64,000 bases of DNA from the NCBI GenBank assembly GCA_965230605.1, contig CBDDLD010000004.1, forward strand, positions 3,100,001-3,164,000. Direction: 5' to 3'. Below the pieces are notes generated by a model. That model did not search any database, was not told the origin of the DNA, and saw only the letters and a list, made by a program, of their open reading frames with translations. Source of the DNA: CBDDLD01 sp965230605. GTDB taxonomy: Bacteria > Bacteroidota > Bacteroidia > Flavobacteriales > Flavobacteriaceae. The translations under genes were made by a program, and so were the position numbers. Shown here one piece after another: positions 51,790 through 60,788 of this stretch; position 1 is the first letter of the stretch, and each line of letters begins with the position of its first letter.

Positions 51790-52998
51790 TTATATATCTT
51801 CTACATCAGGATATAAAAAATGGTTATACGGAAAACGTTGCACATGAATGGCTCTAACAGCTTCATACACACGCTTTCTAAATGTATCTAAATTAGATTT
51901 GTTTAGTGCAGAGATAAACAATGCATTATCTCCTATTTTCGCCATCCAGGTGTTTTTCCACTCCTCAATAGAATAGTTGGCTTTTGTACGTTCAGTTACC
52001 AGATCATCATCATCAAAAGGTTCAGGTTCATAAGCATCTATTTTATTAAATACCATAATTGTTGGTTTGTCCTTACTCTGTATCTCATCAAGGATTTGAT
52101 TTACTGATTCAATATGCTCTTCAAAATTAGAGTGCGATATATCTACCACATGTAATAGTATATCTGCTTCTCTAACCTCATCAAGTGTGCTCTTAAAAGA
52201 CTCTACCAATTGCGTTGGTAGCTTTCTTATAAATCCTACGGTATCACTAACCAGAAAAGGAAGGTTACCTATGACGACTTTTCGGACTGTAGTATCTAAA
52301 GTTGCAAAGAGTTTATTTTCTGCAAATACTGTACTCTTACTAATCACATTCATTAATGTAGACTTACCAACATTGGTATACCCTACTAAAGCCACTCTTA
52401 CCATCTTACCTCTGTTCCCTCTCTGAACAGCCATTTGTTTGTCTATAGTTTTGATTTTAGACTTAAGCAAGGCAATTTTATCTCTTACAATACGTCTATC
52501 TGTTTCAATTTCTGTCTCACCAGGACCACGCATTCCAATTCCCCCTTTTTGACGTTCTAAGTGAGTCCACATTCCTTTTAACCTAGGTAGAAGGTACTCA
52601 CACTGAGCAAGCTCTACCTGAGTTCTTGCATAGCTTGTCTGTGCACGCTGAGCAAAAATGTCTAAAATGAGATTGGTTCTATCTAGGATTTTACAATTTA
52701 AAATCTTGCTAATATTACGTTCTTGTGCCGGAGATAATTCATCGTCAAAAATTACGGTATCTATTTCATGTTCCTTTACATAATCCTGAACATCATTCAT
52801 CTTTCCACTTCCAATAAATGTCTTAGGATTTGGCATAGCCATCTTTTGGGTATATCGTTTTACAACGCTTCCGCCAGCAGTATAGGTAAGAAATTCCAAT
52901 TCATCTAAATACTCTTTTGATTTAGATTCATCCTGATCTTTAGTCACAACACCAATAAGCACTACCTTTTCTAATACGCTCTCTTTCTTCTCTAACAT
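51790..52998 (-). CDS. hflX: Ribosome-associated GTPase HflX
   Basis: 402 residues. N-terminal domain with VTYSCGGS-like region, HEIDTVIFDDELSPAQ and the GGIGMRGPGETEIE loop, then a GTPase domain with GYTNVGKST (G1), DTVGFIRKLP (G3) and NKID (G4). It splits stalled 70S ribosomes in stress. Monocistronic, minus strand, with a -7 element 16 bases before the ATG. Confidence 0.96.
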   Translation of the reverse strand: MLEKKESVLEKVVLIGVVTKDQDESKSKEYLDELEFLTYTAGGSVVKRYTQKMAMPNPKTFIGSGKMNDVQDYVKEHEIDTVIFDDELSPAQERNISKILNCKILDRTNLILDIFAQRAQTSYARTQVELAQCEYLLPRLKGMWTHLERQKGGIGMRGPGETEIETDRRIVRDKIALLKSKIKTIDKQMAVQRGNRGKMVRVALVGYTNVGKSTLMNVISKSTVFAENKLFATLDTTVRKVVIGNLPFLVSDTVGFIRKLPTQLVESFKSTLDEVREADILLHVVDISHSNFEEHIESVNQILDEIQSKDKPTIMVFNKIDAYEPEPFDDDDLVTERTKANYSIEEWKNTWMAKIGDNALFISALNKSNLDTFRKRVYEAVRAIHVQRFPYNHFLYPDVEDI

Positions 52999-53014
52999 AA
53001 TTTGAAATAATGGG

Positions 53015-53022
53015 CAAAGGTA
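53015..53022 (-). promoter_or_regulatory. -7 promoter element of hflX
   Basis: Minus strand reads TACCTTTG, an exact TAnnTTTG match. A CAA (minus-strand TTG) at 53039-53041 gives a 16-base spacer. Confidence 0.6.
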
Positions 53023-53057
53023 AATAAATGGATAATGACAAATTGTGTTTTAAGTAT

Positions 53058-53065
53058 TATATTTA
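53058..53065 (+). promoter_or_regulatory. -7-like element of the second EEP gene
   Basis: TATATTTA, one base off TAnnTTTG, ending 5 bases before the ATG at 53071. Supports the 53071 start and a very short leader. Confidence 0.45.
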
Positions 53066-53070
53066 TCGCC

Positions 53071-54024
53071 ATGAGTACTTCTAAAACCTACGGAATTCAC
53101 ACTATAGCGTTTTATAACATAGAAAATTTGTTTGACACTGTAGATGATGAGAATGTAAATGATGAGGATTTTCTTCCAGATTCTGCAAAGCGTTGGACTA
53201 AGAAACGCTACGAAAATAAGTTAAGAAAAGTCAGCGCTACAATTAAACAAATTGGCAATTTGGATTCTGCACCTTCTATCATTGGTATTGCTGAGGTAGA
53301 AAATGAACATGTGGTAAGAGATCTTGTAAAAAATGAACAATTAGAAAATTCCGGTTATGACTTTGTACACTACGATTCTTCAGATGAACGTGGTATTGAT
53401 GTCGCATTACTCTATAACTCCAGATCTTTTCAAGTAGAACACTCAGAACCTTTCTCTGTTTATCTTGAAGATGAATTTGGAAATAGAGATCATACTAGAG
53501 ATATCCTTCTAGTCTCAGGCTATCTCCATGGAGAACTCATTCATGTGATCGTTAACCATTGGTCGTCCCGTAGAGAAGGAGAAAAAGAAACGGAGTTTAA
53601 ACGCATGGCCGCTTCCAACAAAGTGCTTTCAATTATAGAATCACTTAAAAGTGACTATGATAATCCTAAGATCATAGTAATGGGAGACTTTAATGATAAC
53701 CCGAATAATAATAGCCTTTTAAATATTGAAACCAACGGGCAGTTATTTAATCCTTTCAAAACCATTTGGTCTAAAGAACGTGGTAGCCTTAATCACGATT
53801 TTGAATGGAATCTTTTTGACCAAATTTTATTTAGCTCTAATGTCTTTGATCCTACCTACTCTAAAATAGATTTTCTTAAAGCTGATATATTTGATAATAA
53901 ATTCTTAACCCAATATCATGGTAAATATAAAGGGCAACCGTTTAGGACTTATGTAGGCAAGAAATATAAAGGGGGTTATAGCGACCATTTTCCTGTGTAT
54001 ATTCAGCTAAAAATCGAAGCCTAA
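53071..54024 (+). CDS. Cytoplasmic-type EEP-family protein, paralogue of the secreted one
   Basis: 317 residues from ATG at 53071; an earlier ATG at 53035 overlaps the promoter region. Same fold and motif order as 5351-6406: FYNIENLFDTVDD, GIAEVEN, YDSSDERGIDVALLY, IVNHWSSR, VMGDFNDNP and SDHFPVYI. No signal peptide. Probable metal-dependent phosphodiesterase/phosphatase of unknown substrate. Divergent from hflX. Confidence 0.87.
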   Translation: MSTSKTYGIHTIAFYNIENLFDTVDDENVNDEDFLPDSAKRWTKKRYENKLRKVSATIKQIGNLDSAPSIIGIAEVENEHVVRDLVKNEQLENSGYDFVHYDSSDERGIDVALLYNSRSFQVEHSEPFSVYLEDEFGNRDHTRDILLVSGYLHGELIHVIVNHWSSRREGEKETEFKRMAASNKVLSIIESLKSDYDNPKIIVMGDFNDNPNNNSLLNIETNGQLFNPFKTIWSKERGSLNHDFEWNLFDQILFSSNVFDPTYSKIDFLKADIFDNKFLTQYHGKYKGQPFRTYVGKKYKGGYSDHFPVYIQLKIEA

Positions 54025-54085
54025 AAACCTGAAAAACAGCTACTGTCTTTTTGTCGATGATTAACGCATTTAATCTATTATAACA

Positions 54086-54106
54086 TTGTTAACATCCTGT
54101 TAACAA
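54086..54106. other. Inverted repeat upstream of the giant adhesin gene
   Basis: TTGTTAAC-atcct-GTTAACAA, perfect 8-bp arms with a 5-base spacer. It could be a regulator operator; no T tract follows. Confidence 0.55.
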
Positions 54107-54206
54107 TCATTTTTATATATATTCGGGAATGCGTAATAAAGGCGTCTAATCAGCGCTCTTTTTTTTACTCTACCCCTTATCGATTTTAAAGCTATATAAA
54201 TTATTT

Positions 54207-54232
54207 GTAATCAACTGATTACGGGTTTTTTT
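54207..54232 (+). terminator. Leader hairpin followed by a T tract (possible attenuator)
   Basis: GTAATCA-AC-TGATTAC (54207-54222) then GGG and seven T (54226-54232), in the leader of the adhesin gene about 25 bases before the ATG. The stem is short and all but two pairs are AT, so a terminator role is weak. Confidence 0.35.
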
Positions 54233-54255
54233 GTTTACTAACTTAATTAAATGCA

Positions 54256-57200
54256 ATGAAAAAAATTACACTAAGTTTGTTCTTAATGCTTATCGCATTT
54301 TCTGCAAGCGCACAAATCGCTATTAGTGAAAATTTTGACAGTGGAGCCTCTGATTGGGAAACAGGTGGTTTCTTCTTCAGTGCTACTCAAGCATGTGAAG
54401 GTCAGTCTGTCAGAGAAAATTTATACAGTGGAAATACTTCTGGTGATCTTACATCACCAAACATTGTTGGGCAATCCAATGCTACTGATCTATCGTTAAG
54501 CTTCGATTACAAAATTGTAGACTGGTCTGCAGCTACTGATGCAACACCTCCAGGATGGGGAAATTTTGTCATTCAGTACTCTACTGATGATGGTGCTAAT
54601 TGGATAGACATCGATACTATTGATGACTCTAATCATACCACATCTTCTGACTGTGCTACCTTAAATTATACAATTGCTGCAGCTGATCTGCCAATGGGGT
54701 CAGACTTTAAACTTCAGTTTGTAGCTACTCAAACAGGCGGTGATTATTACCTCTATTTTGATAATATTTCAGCGCTTCAGGCTGCGCTTATGCCTCCATC
54801 ATGTGATTCTGTATTAACCACACCTGTAGACGGTGAAACAGCAGCCGACATTGACGGTAATATTTCTTGGTCGGTAGCTTCTGGTATTCCGACAGGATAT
54901 TTCTTAACGGTTGGTACTACATCTGGAGGAAATGATGTGGTAGATAATTTAGATGTAGGCAATGTTACAACTTATGCTTTAGGACAACTTAACTATGCTA
55001 CAACATACTATGTAACCATTACTGCATACAATGCAAACGGAACAACAACAGACACTTGTACAGAACAATCGTTTACAACTCAAGACGATCCTAATGTTAT
55101 TGTAGATTGTGCTGTTGGTCCTGCTAATACTCTGTATTGTTACTCTACAAATAATATAGACCCGGCAGATGAATCATTTAGTTATACAAGTTCTGATGGC
55201 AGTCAATTAATACTAACATTCAACGCCGGACAAGTAGAAAGCTGTTGTGATGAACTTATTGTATTAGACTCTGATGGGGTTACTCAATTATTCAACGGAA
55301 CAAATGGAGGAGACCTTACCGGTTTAACTTTCCAATCCACTGGAGATAATATTTCATGGTATATTCAATCTGATGGATCTATAAATTGTGGATCTAGTGG
55401 ATTTACACAAATAGACGCTTCAGTAGCCTGTGCTACCTGTAATAATCCTAATGCTACATTTGCGGTAAGACAGGATTGTTTAAATGGACCTCAGTTCTTT
55501 ATCGATATAGATTTAACAGATTTAGGATCTGCCTCTTCAATAACAATATCTGATGATCAAGGTAGTACACCTATAAATACTTCAGCTACAGGATTATTCT
55601 CATTTGGTCCTTTTGCTAATGGTACTGTAGTAACAACTACTGTGGCTAATGATGATGATGCTAACTGTACTATAGTTAGTGATGCATTAACTCAAGATCA
55701 ATGTGTTTTAAACCAAGTAGATTGTGCTGCTGGCCCATTAAATTTGACACATTGTTATGGTAATAATGATGATACAACATGGTTATTTATGTCTACAGAT
55801 GGTAGTCCGGTGAGACTTACATTTAACGCAGGAGGCATAGAAAGTTGTTGTGATGATATTTTAGTATATGACGGAGCAGATAATACTGCACCTTTAATAT
55901 ATCAAGGAAATAATGGTGGAGACCTATCAGGGTTACAATTTGATTCAACCGGCGATTCTTTATTCCTAGAAATTGATGCTGATGGATCTGTAAGTTGTGC
56001 TTCAGGTAGTTTTTGTTGTGGTGTAGAATGGGACTTCACTGCAGTTTGTGCAACGTGTGTAAACCCTACTTCAACGTTTGACGTAAGAAGTGATTGTGTC
56101 AATGGACCACAATTCTTTGTAGATGTAGATGTTACAGACTTAGGGTCTGCCGGATCTGTTACTGTTAGTGATGACCAAGGAAGTGCTCCACAAGTTCTTA
56201 ATGCACCTGGCTTAGTGTCTTTCGGTCCATTTGCAAATGGCACTCCAGTGAATGTAGCCGTAGTAAATGATGATGATGCTAACTGTGAAATTTCTAGTGC
56301 AGAATTAACTCAGCCTTTCTGTTTAGACAATATTGTAGACTGTACAGCAGGACCTGTTAGTGCAACATATTGTTATGGTAACAATGATACTAATGTTTTC
56401 CAATATACAAGTACTGATGGTTCTCCTCTTAATCTAACAATCGATGTTGGAGGTGTTGAGAATAATTTTGATGAGCTTGTTATTTTTGATTCTGACGGGG
56501 TAACTAACCTAAATCCTACAACACCTTATGGAAATGCTGGTGATATCACTGGTTTAACCTTCCAATCAACTGGAGATACAATTTTCTTCGCAGTACAATC
56601 TGATGGTTCAGTAAGCTGTGAATCTGGCAGTGGTTGTTGCGCTGCAGGAATAGAATATACAGTAGCTTGTGCTACCTGTGAAAACCCAGAGGCAACTTAT
56701 GCTGTAGTAAGCGACTGTGTCAATGGACCTCAGTTCTTTATAGATGTAGATCTTACTAGCATTGGTTCTGCAACTTCAATCACAATATCTGATGATCAAG
56801 GTAGTGCAGATCAAACAACATCAGCTATAGGAGTGTTTACTTTCGGGCCTTATCCAAATACAACAGATGTAGTCATTACAGTTACTAATGATGATGATGC
56901 CAATTGTACTATCTCTAGCAACTCATTAACTCAAGAGTTCTGTTTAGATAATGTAGTAGATTGTACAGTCGGGCCACTTAATGCGTCATACTGTTATGAG
57001 AATAATGAAAGTAACATCTTCCAATATACAAGCTCAGATGGATCACCTCTTAATTTATTGATCAATTCTGGTGCTGTAGAAGGTTTACCATGGGATACAC
57101 TAGTCATTCTAGATTCTGATGGGGTTACCGAATTATATAACGATGAAGGTAATGATGGTGATATCTCAGGATTATCATTCCAATCGACTGGAGATACCAT

Positions 57201-59838
57201 CTTCTTTACGGTACAGTCTGATGGTTCTGTAAGTTGTGCTTCTGGTAGTGCTGCATTAGTTGGTGGTATCGATTATACCGTATCGTGTGCAACTTGTATC
57301 AACCCTGCAGCTACTTATGCTGTAATTGACGATTGCGATAACGGCGATCAGTTCTTAATAGATGTAGATGTAACGAGTTTAGGGGACGCTAACTCTTTAA
57401 CGATTTCAAATAATATAGATGCCAATACTGTTGCTGTTAATGCTACAGGTGTGTATCAAGTAGGACCATTCCCATTCTTAACAGATGTAGTTATCACTAT
57501 CAGTAGTGATGATGATGTTAATTGTGTTATTAATAGTCCTGCAATTCAAGTACTGGCATGTCCTCCGGATAATGATAATTGTGATGGTGCCATAAACGCT
57601 GTAGTTAACGATGGTGCAACATGTGATTTGGTCACTCCTGGAACTGTTTTAGCAGCAACACCCTCTGGTGTGCCTGGAGCAGCATGCGGTGGAGATCCTG
57701 ATGATGATGTGTGGTTCGAATTTACAGCACTTAGCGAAGTTCAATTAATATCACTTATAAATATTCAAGGTGGATTTAACTTAGATCATGCGGTTTACGA
57801 AGGCACATGCGGTTCTTTAACAGAATTGTATTGTTCTAATGATGATGCTAGTGTTACACCTCAATTAGTGGTTGGGAACACATACTACGTTAGAGTATTC
57901 TCGGGTGGTTCAGATAACGAAACAATTACTTTTGATTTATGTATTAGAGAAGCACCAACCAATATTATATGTGAAAATGCTGTGAATTTCTGTTCAGAAA
58001 ATGGCGCATTAGTAACATCAAATATTGTAGGTATTCCTGATCCAAGTGATATTGCTTGTTTATTCTCTGCTCCAAACCCAACTTGGAACATTATCCAAAT
58101 TGGTGATTCTGGAACAATCGAAATAGAGATCGTTCAGACTGATGACAATGGTAATGGTTTAGATGTGGATTTCGTACTATGGGGGCCTTTCACTTCTGTT
58201 GACGATGCTTGTGGTAACTTAGATTTAGGATGTCCAAACCCTGGTGGTGATTGTCCTAATAATACATCAAACCCGGACTTCTACCCATTTGGTAATATTG
58301 TTGATTGTAGTTATTCCATTTTCTCTACTGAGAATCTGACTATAGATAATGCCATTGAAGGTGAAATCTATATTCTCTTAGTAACTAACTTCTCTGATCA
58401 ACCAGGTAATATTTCAATTGGACAAACCAACTCTAGTGATACTGGTAGTGGAACAGTTACTGCTGAAATTGAAGCTGAAATTACAAGTAACGAAGTGGTA
58501 TTCTCAGATGTTGATAATGACCCTTCTACGCCTGATGAAGCTTCTGTATGTGGATTTACTTCAGTAACTATAGAAGCAGATTCACCATTTGCAGACACCT
58601 ATATCTGGTATCAAAATGGATTTGTAATTACTGGTGAAACAGGACCAACATTAACGGTTACAGAATCTGACATCTATCAGGTACAAGCCTTTGATGATAA
58701 CTGTAATGATGATGCATTCTCTCAAATCGTTCGTGTTAACTTATATGATGACCCAGGCACAGTGGCACCTCAAAACCTTACAGTTTGTGATGGCCCAACT
58801 GCTGATGGTGTAGAAGATTTCGATCTAGATGCATTAACAACATCTTTAGGGTTTGGTAGTGATTTTACAGTATCATACTACACGAGTACAGCTGATGCCA
58901 ACCAAGCTATTAATGCGGTTACATCTCCTTATACTTCTGCAGGTGAAACTTTAATTATAAGAGTTGAAGATACCGATGCAGCTAACGATGGTTTCTTAGG
59001 ATGTAGACAACTATCAGAAGTAGAATTAGTAGTTAATGCACTTCCTCCAGTTAACCAGCCAAATGACCTTATTGTGTGCGATGATCTTGATGGGACGGTA
59101 GATGGTAGTACTTCATTTGATTTACAATCTTTGAACGATGAAATAAGTACTGACCCGGATGTGGTTATTACCTATCATGCATCTCAAGCAGATGCAGATG
59201 CAGGTACCGGAGATTTACCAAACCCATATACAAGTTCAGGTGAGACAATTTATGCTAGAGTCGAAAATACACTTAGTGGATGTCATAATGTAGTATCATT
59301 CAATATTGTAGTTAACATTGTACCTCTAGCTACGTTTGATGACCAATTTGATTATGAAGTATGTCCTAACGCTACTGTACCTGTAGACATAGGTATAGTT
59401 CCATCAAACTTCACTTTAGCTGATGTTACAATAGCATGGTACTTAGATGGTGTTCTAATTCCGGGAGAAACTGGTTTAGTACTATCGTCAGTATTAGTTG
59501 AAGGTGACTACACTGCCGAAATCACATTTAATGATTCAGGTTGTGTCAACTCTATAAGTGTATTTGTGGTAGAACTTGAGTCATGTGTCATCCCACAAGG
59601 TATATCACCAAACAACGATGGTGTAAACGATGTCTTCGATCTTAGCAGCTATGATGTAGTTCGTCTTGAGATCTTTAATAGAAATGGAACATTAGTCTAC
59701 TCTAAGTCTAATTATACCAATGAATGGGTAGGTCAAACTAACGATGGAGAAGAACTCCCTGTTGGTACCTACTTCTATACCATGGTATATGAAGGAGGAG
59801 CCAAGTCTAGAAGTGCATGGATTTACATTAATCGCTAA
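54256..59838 (+). CDS. Giant surface adhesin-like protein with T9SS type B (gliding-motility-associated) C-terminal domain
   Basis: 1860 residues. Signal peptide 1-20 (FSASAQ). About 21-175 is a choice-of-anchor-J-like domain, then a fibronectin-like region (about 180-275). Four tandem ~205-residue repeats start at codons 283, 488, 694 and 901 (VDCxxGPxNxxYCYxNN..., QFFIDVD, NDDDANC). A PPC-like region follows (CDGAINAVV, 1101-1235), then domains to about 1770. The last ~85 residues (CVIPQGISPNNDGVNDVFD, ...GTYFYTMVY) are the type B CTD for T9SS secretion. The next genes, PorP/SprF and OmpA family, are its usual partners. Probable surface adhesin. A near-copy begins at 62800. Confidence 0.92.
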   Translation: MKKITLSLFLMLIAFSASAQIAISENFDSGASDWETGGFFFSATQACEGQSVRENLYSGNTSGDLTSPNIVGQSNATDLSLSFDYKIVDWSAATDATPPGWGNFVIQYSTDDGANWIDIDTIDDSNHTTSSDCATLNYTIAAADLPMGSDFKLQFVATQTGGDYYLYFDNISALQAALMPPSCDSVLTTPVDGETAADIDGNISWSVASGIPTGYFLTVGTTSGGNDVVDNLDVGNVTTYALGQLNYATTYYVTITAYNANGTTTDTCTEQSFTTQDDPNVIVDCAVGPANTLYCYSTNNIDPADESFSYTSSDGSQLILTFNAGQVESCCDELIVLDSDGVTQLFNGTNGGDLTGLTFQSTGDNISWYIQSDGSINCGSSGFTQIDASVACATCNNPNATFAVRQDCLNGPQFFIDIDLTDLGSASSITISDDQGSTPINTSATGLFSFGPFANGTVVTTTVANDDDANCTIVSDALTQDQCVLNQVDCAAGPLNLTHCYGNNDDTTWLFMSTDGSPVRLTFNAGGIESCCDDILVYDGADNTAPLIYQGNNGGDLSGLQFDSTGDSLFLEIDADGSVSCASGSFCCGVEWDFTAVCATCVNPTSTFDVRSDCVNGPQFFVDVDVTDLGSAGSVTVSDDQGSAPQVLNAPGLVSFGPFANGTPVNVAVVNDDDANCEISSAELTQPFCLDNIVDCTAGPVSATYCYGNNDTNVFQYTSTDGSPLNLTIDVGGVENNFDELVIFDSDGVTNLNPTTPYGNAGDITGLTFQSTGDTIFFAVQSDGSVSCESGSGCCAAGIEYTVACATCENPEATYAVVSDCVNGPQFFIDVDLTSIGSATSITISDDQGSADQTTSAIGVFTFGPYPNTTDVVITVTNDDDANCTISSNSLTQEFCLDNVVDCTVGPLNASYCYENNESNIFQYTSSDGSPLNLLINSGAVEGLPWDTLVILDSDGVTELYNDEGNDGDISGLSFQSTGDTIFFTVQSDGSVSCASGSAALVGGIDYTVSCATCINPAATYAVIDDCDNGDQFLIDVDVTSLGDANSLTISNNIDANTVAVNATGVYQVGPFPFLTDVVITISSDDDVNCVINSPAIQVLACPPDNDNCDGAINAVVNDGATCDLVTPGTVLAATPSGVPGAACGGDPDDDVWFEFTALSEVQLISLINIQGGFNLDHAVYEGTCGSLTELYCSNDDASVTPQLVVGNTYYVRVFSGGSDNETITFDLCIREAPTNIICENAVNFCSENGALVTSNIVGIPDPSDIACLFSAPNPTWNIIQIGDSGTIEIEIVQTDDNGNGLDVDFVLWGPFTSVDDACGNLDLGCPNPGGDCPNNTSNPDFYPFGNIVDCSYSIFSTENLTIDNAIEGEIYILLVTNFSDQPGNISIGQTNSSDTGSGTVTAEIEAEITSNEVVFSDVDNDPSTPDEASVCGFTSVTIEADSPFADTYIWYQNGFVITGETGPTLTVTESDIYQVQAFDDNCNDDAFSQIVRVNLYDDPGTVAPQNLTVCDGPTADGVEDFDLDALTTSLGFGSDFTVSYYTSTADANQAINAVTSPYTSAGETLIIRVEDTDAANDGFLGCRQLSEVELVVNALPPVNQPNDLIVCDDLDGTVDGSTSFDLQSLNDEISTDPDVVITYHASQADADAGTGDLPNPYTSSGETIYARVENTLSGCHNVVSFNIVVNIVPLATFDDQFDYEVCPNATVPVDIGIVPSNFTLADVTIAWYLDGVLIPGETGLVLSSVLVEGDYTAEITFNDSGCVNSISVFVVELESCVIPQGISPNNDGVNDVFDLSSYDVVRLEIFNRNGTLVYSKSNYTNEWVGQTNDGEELPVGTYFYTMVYEGGAKSRSAWIYINR
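54406..54671 (+). repeat. 266-bp identical segment, copy 1 (adhesin gene start)
   Basis: Base-for-base identical to 62950-63215. Surrounding codons differ mainly at silent positions, so this block was recently copied between the two adhesin genes or has been kept identical by gene conversion. Confidence 0.9.
55102..55716 (+). repeat. Tandem repeat unit 1 of the adhesin
   Basis: Codons 283-487, 205 residues; begins VDCAVGPANTLYCY. First of four similar units. Confidence 0.8.
55717..56334 (+). repeat. Tandem repeat unit 2 of the adhesin
   Basis: Codons 488-693, 206 residues; begins VDCAAGPLNLTHCYGNN. Confidence 0.8.
56335..56955 (+). repeat. Tandem repeat unit 3 of the adhesin
   Basis: Codons 694-900, 207 residues; begins VDCTAGPVSATYCYGNN. 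Confidence 0.8.
56956..57558 (+). repeat. Tandem repeat unit 4 of the adhesin
   Basis: Codons 901-1101, the most divergent unit; begins VDCTVGPLNASYCYENN. Its end is approximate. Confidence 0.75.
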
Positions 59839-59864
59839 CAACTAACTGAATCAACTTAATTAAT

Positions 59865-60770
59865 ATGAAAAGACTATTTATCATAGTGCTGCTTATAATT
59901 GCTGTCCAGGCTCATGGACAGCAAGATCCGCAGTACACTCAGTACATGTATAACATGAATGTTATGAACCCTGCCTATGCGGGTTCTAAAGAAAACCTAT
60001 CCTTTGGGCTCCTATACAGAACACAGTGGACAGGAATTGATGGAGCGCCTAAAACAGGAACTCTCTTCGGACACCTGCCCGTGGGTAATAATGTAGGACT
60101 AGGACTTTCTGTAATTGCGGATCAGATTGGCCCTGTAAAAGAAACCAATGCCTATGCAGATGTCTCGTATACTCTAAGACTCGGAGGTGAACATCGCCTA
60201 GCTTTTGGTGTTAAAGCTGGTGCCACATTCCATGATATTGGACTCACAGGTCTGGATCTTATCGATCCCAATGACCCGTTCTTTAATCAGAACATTAATG
60301 AAGTAACCCCCAACATTGGAGCCGGGTTCTTCTACTACACCAATAAGTACTATGTAGCATTCTCTGTACCTAACATCTTAGATTCAGTACACCTAGATGC
60401 TAATGGGTTTGAAATCGGATCTGAAACCAGTCACTATTTCTTAACTGGTGGGTATGTCTTTCAGGTCTCACCAAATACAAAACTTAAACCAACATTCTTG
60501 GTTAAGTCTGCTTTTGATGCGCCAACATCATTTGACATCAACCTTAATGCACTCTTCTTTGAAAAGTTTGAAATCGGAGCCTCTTATCGCTTAGATGATT
60601 CTTTCTCTGGACTGGTCAACTTTGCTATCACGCCAACAGTGAAAATCGGGTATGCCTATGATGCCGTGACTTCTGATATTAGAGAGTTTGCGCCTGCATC
60701 TCATGAGGTGTTCTTACTCTTCGACCTTAATTTCCCAAGAAAAGTATCACGTTCACCTAGATATTTCTAA
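59865..60770 (+). CDS. PorP/SprF family type IX secretion system membrane protein
   Basis: 301 residues. Signal peptide ends VQAHGQ. Hallmark N-terminus QQDPQYTQYMYNMNVMNPAYAGS, then a 14-strand-type barrel, ending LLFDLNFPRKVSRSPRYF. PorP/SprF proteins are paired with type B CTD proteins and are needed for their secretion or surface anchoring. It lies 26 bases after the adhesin, so it is probably the dedicated partner of that protein. Confidence 0.93.
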   Translation: MKRLFIIVLLIIAVQAHGQQDPQYTQYMYNMNVMNPAYAGSKENLSFGLLYRTQWTGIDGAPKTGTLFGHLPVGNNVGLGLSVIADQIGPVKETNAYADVSYTLRLGGEHRLAFGVKAGATFHDIGLTGLDLIDPNDPFFNQNINEVTPNIGAGFFYYTNKYYVAFSVPNILDSVHLDANGFEIGSETSHYFLTGGYVFQVSPNTKLKPTFLVKSAFDAPTSFDINLNALFFEKFEIGASYRLDDSFSGLVNFAITPTVKIGYAYDAVTSDIREFAPASHEVFLLFDLNFPRKVSRSPRYF

Positions 60771-60788
60771 TCTGTTAAGCTAAACATT

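Noticed and set aside
55902..56243. 113-residue antisense frame in the adhesin repeats
   Set aside because: Lies opposite a well-supported repeat protein and its composition follows the repeat's codons in reverse.
54256..57558. CRISPR-like array from repeated sequences
   Set aside because: The repeats are long, coding and in frame; no short direct repeats with unique spacers.
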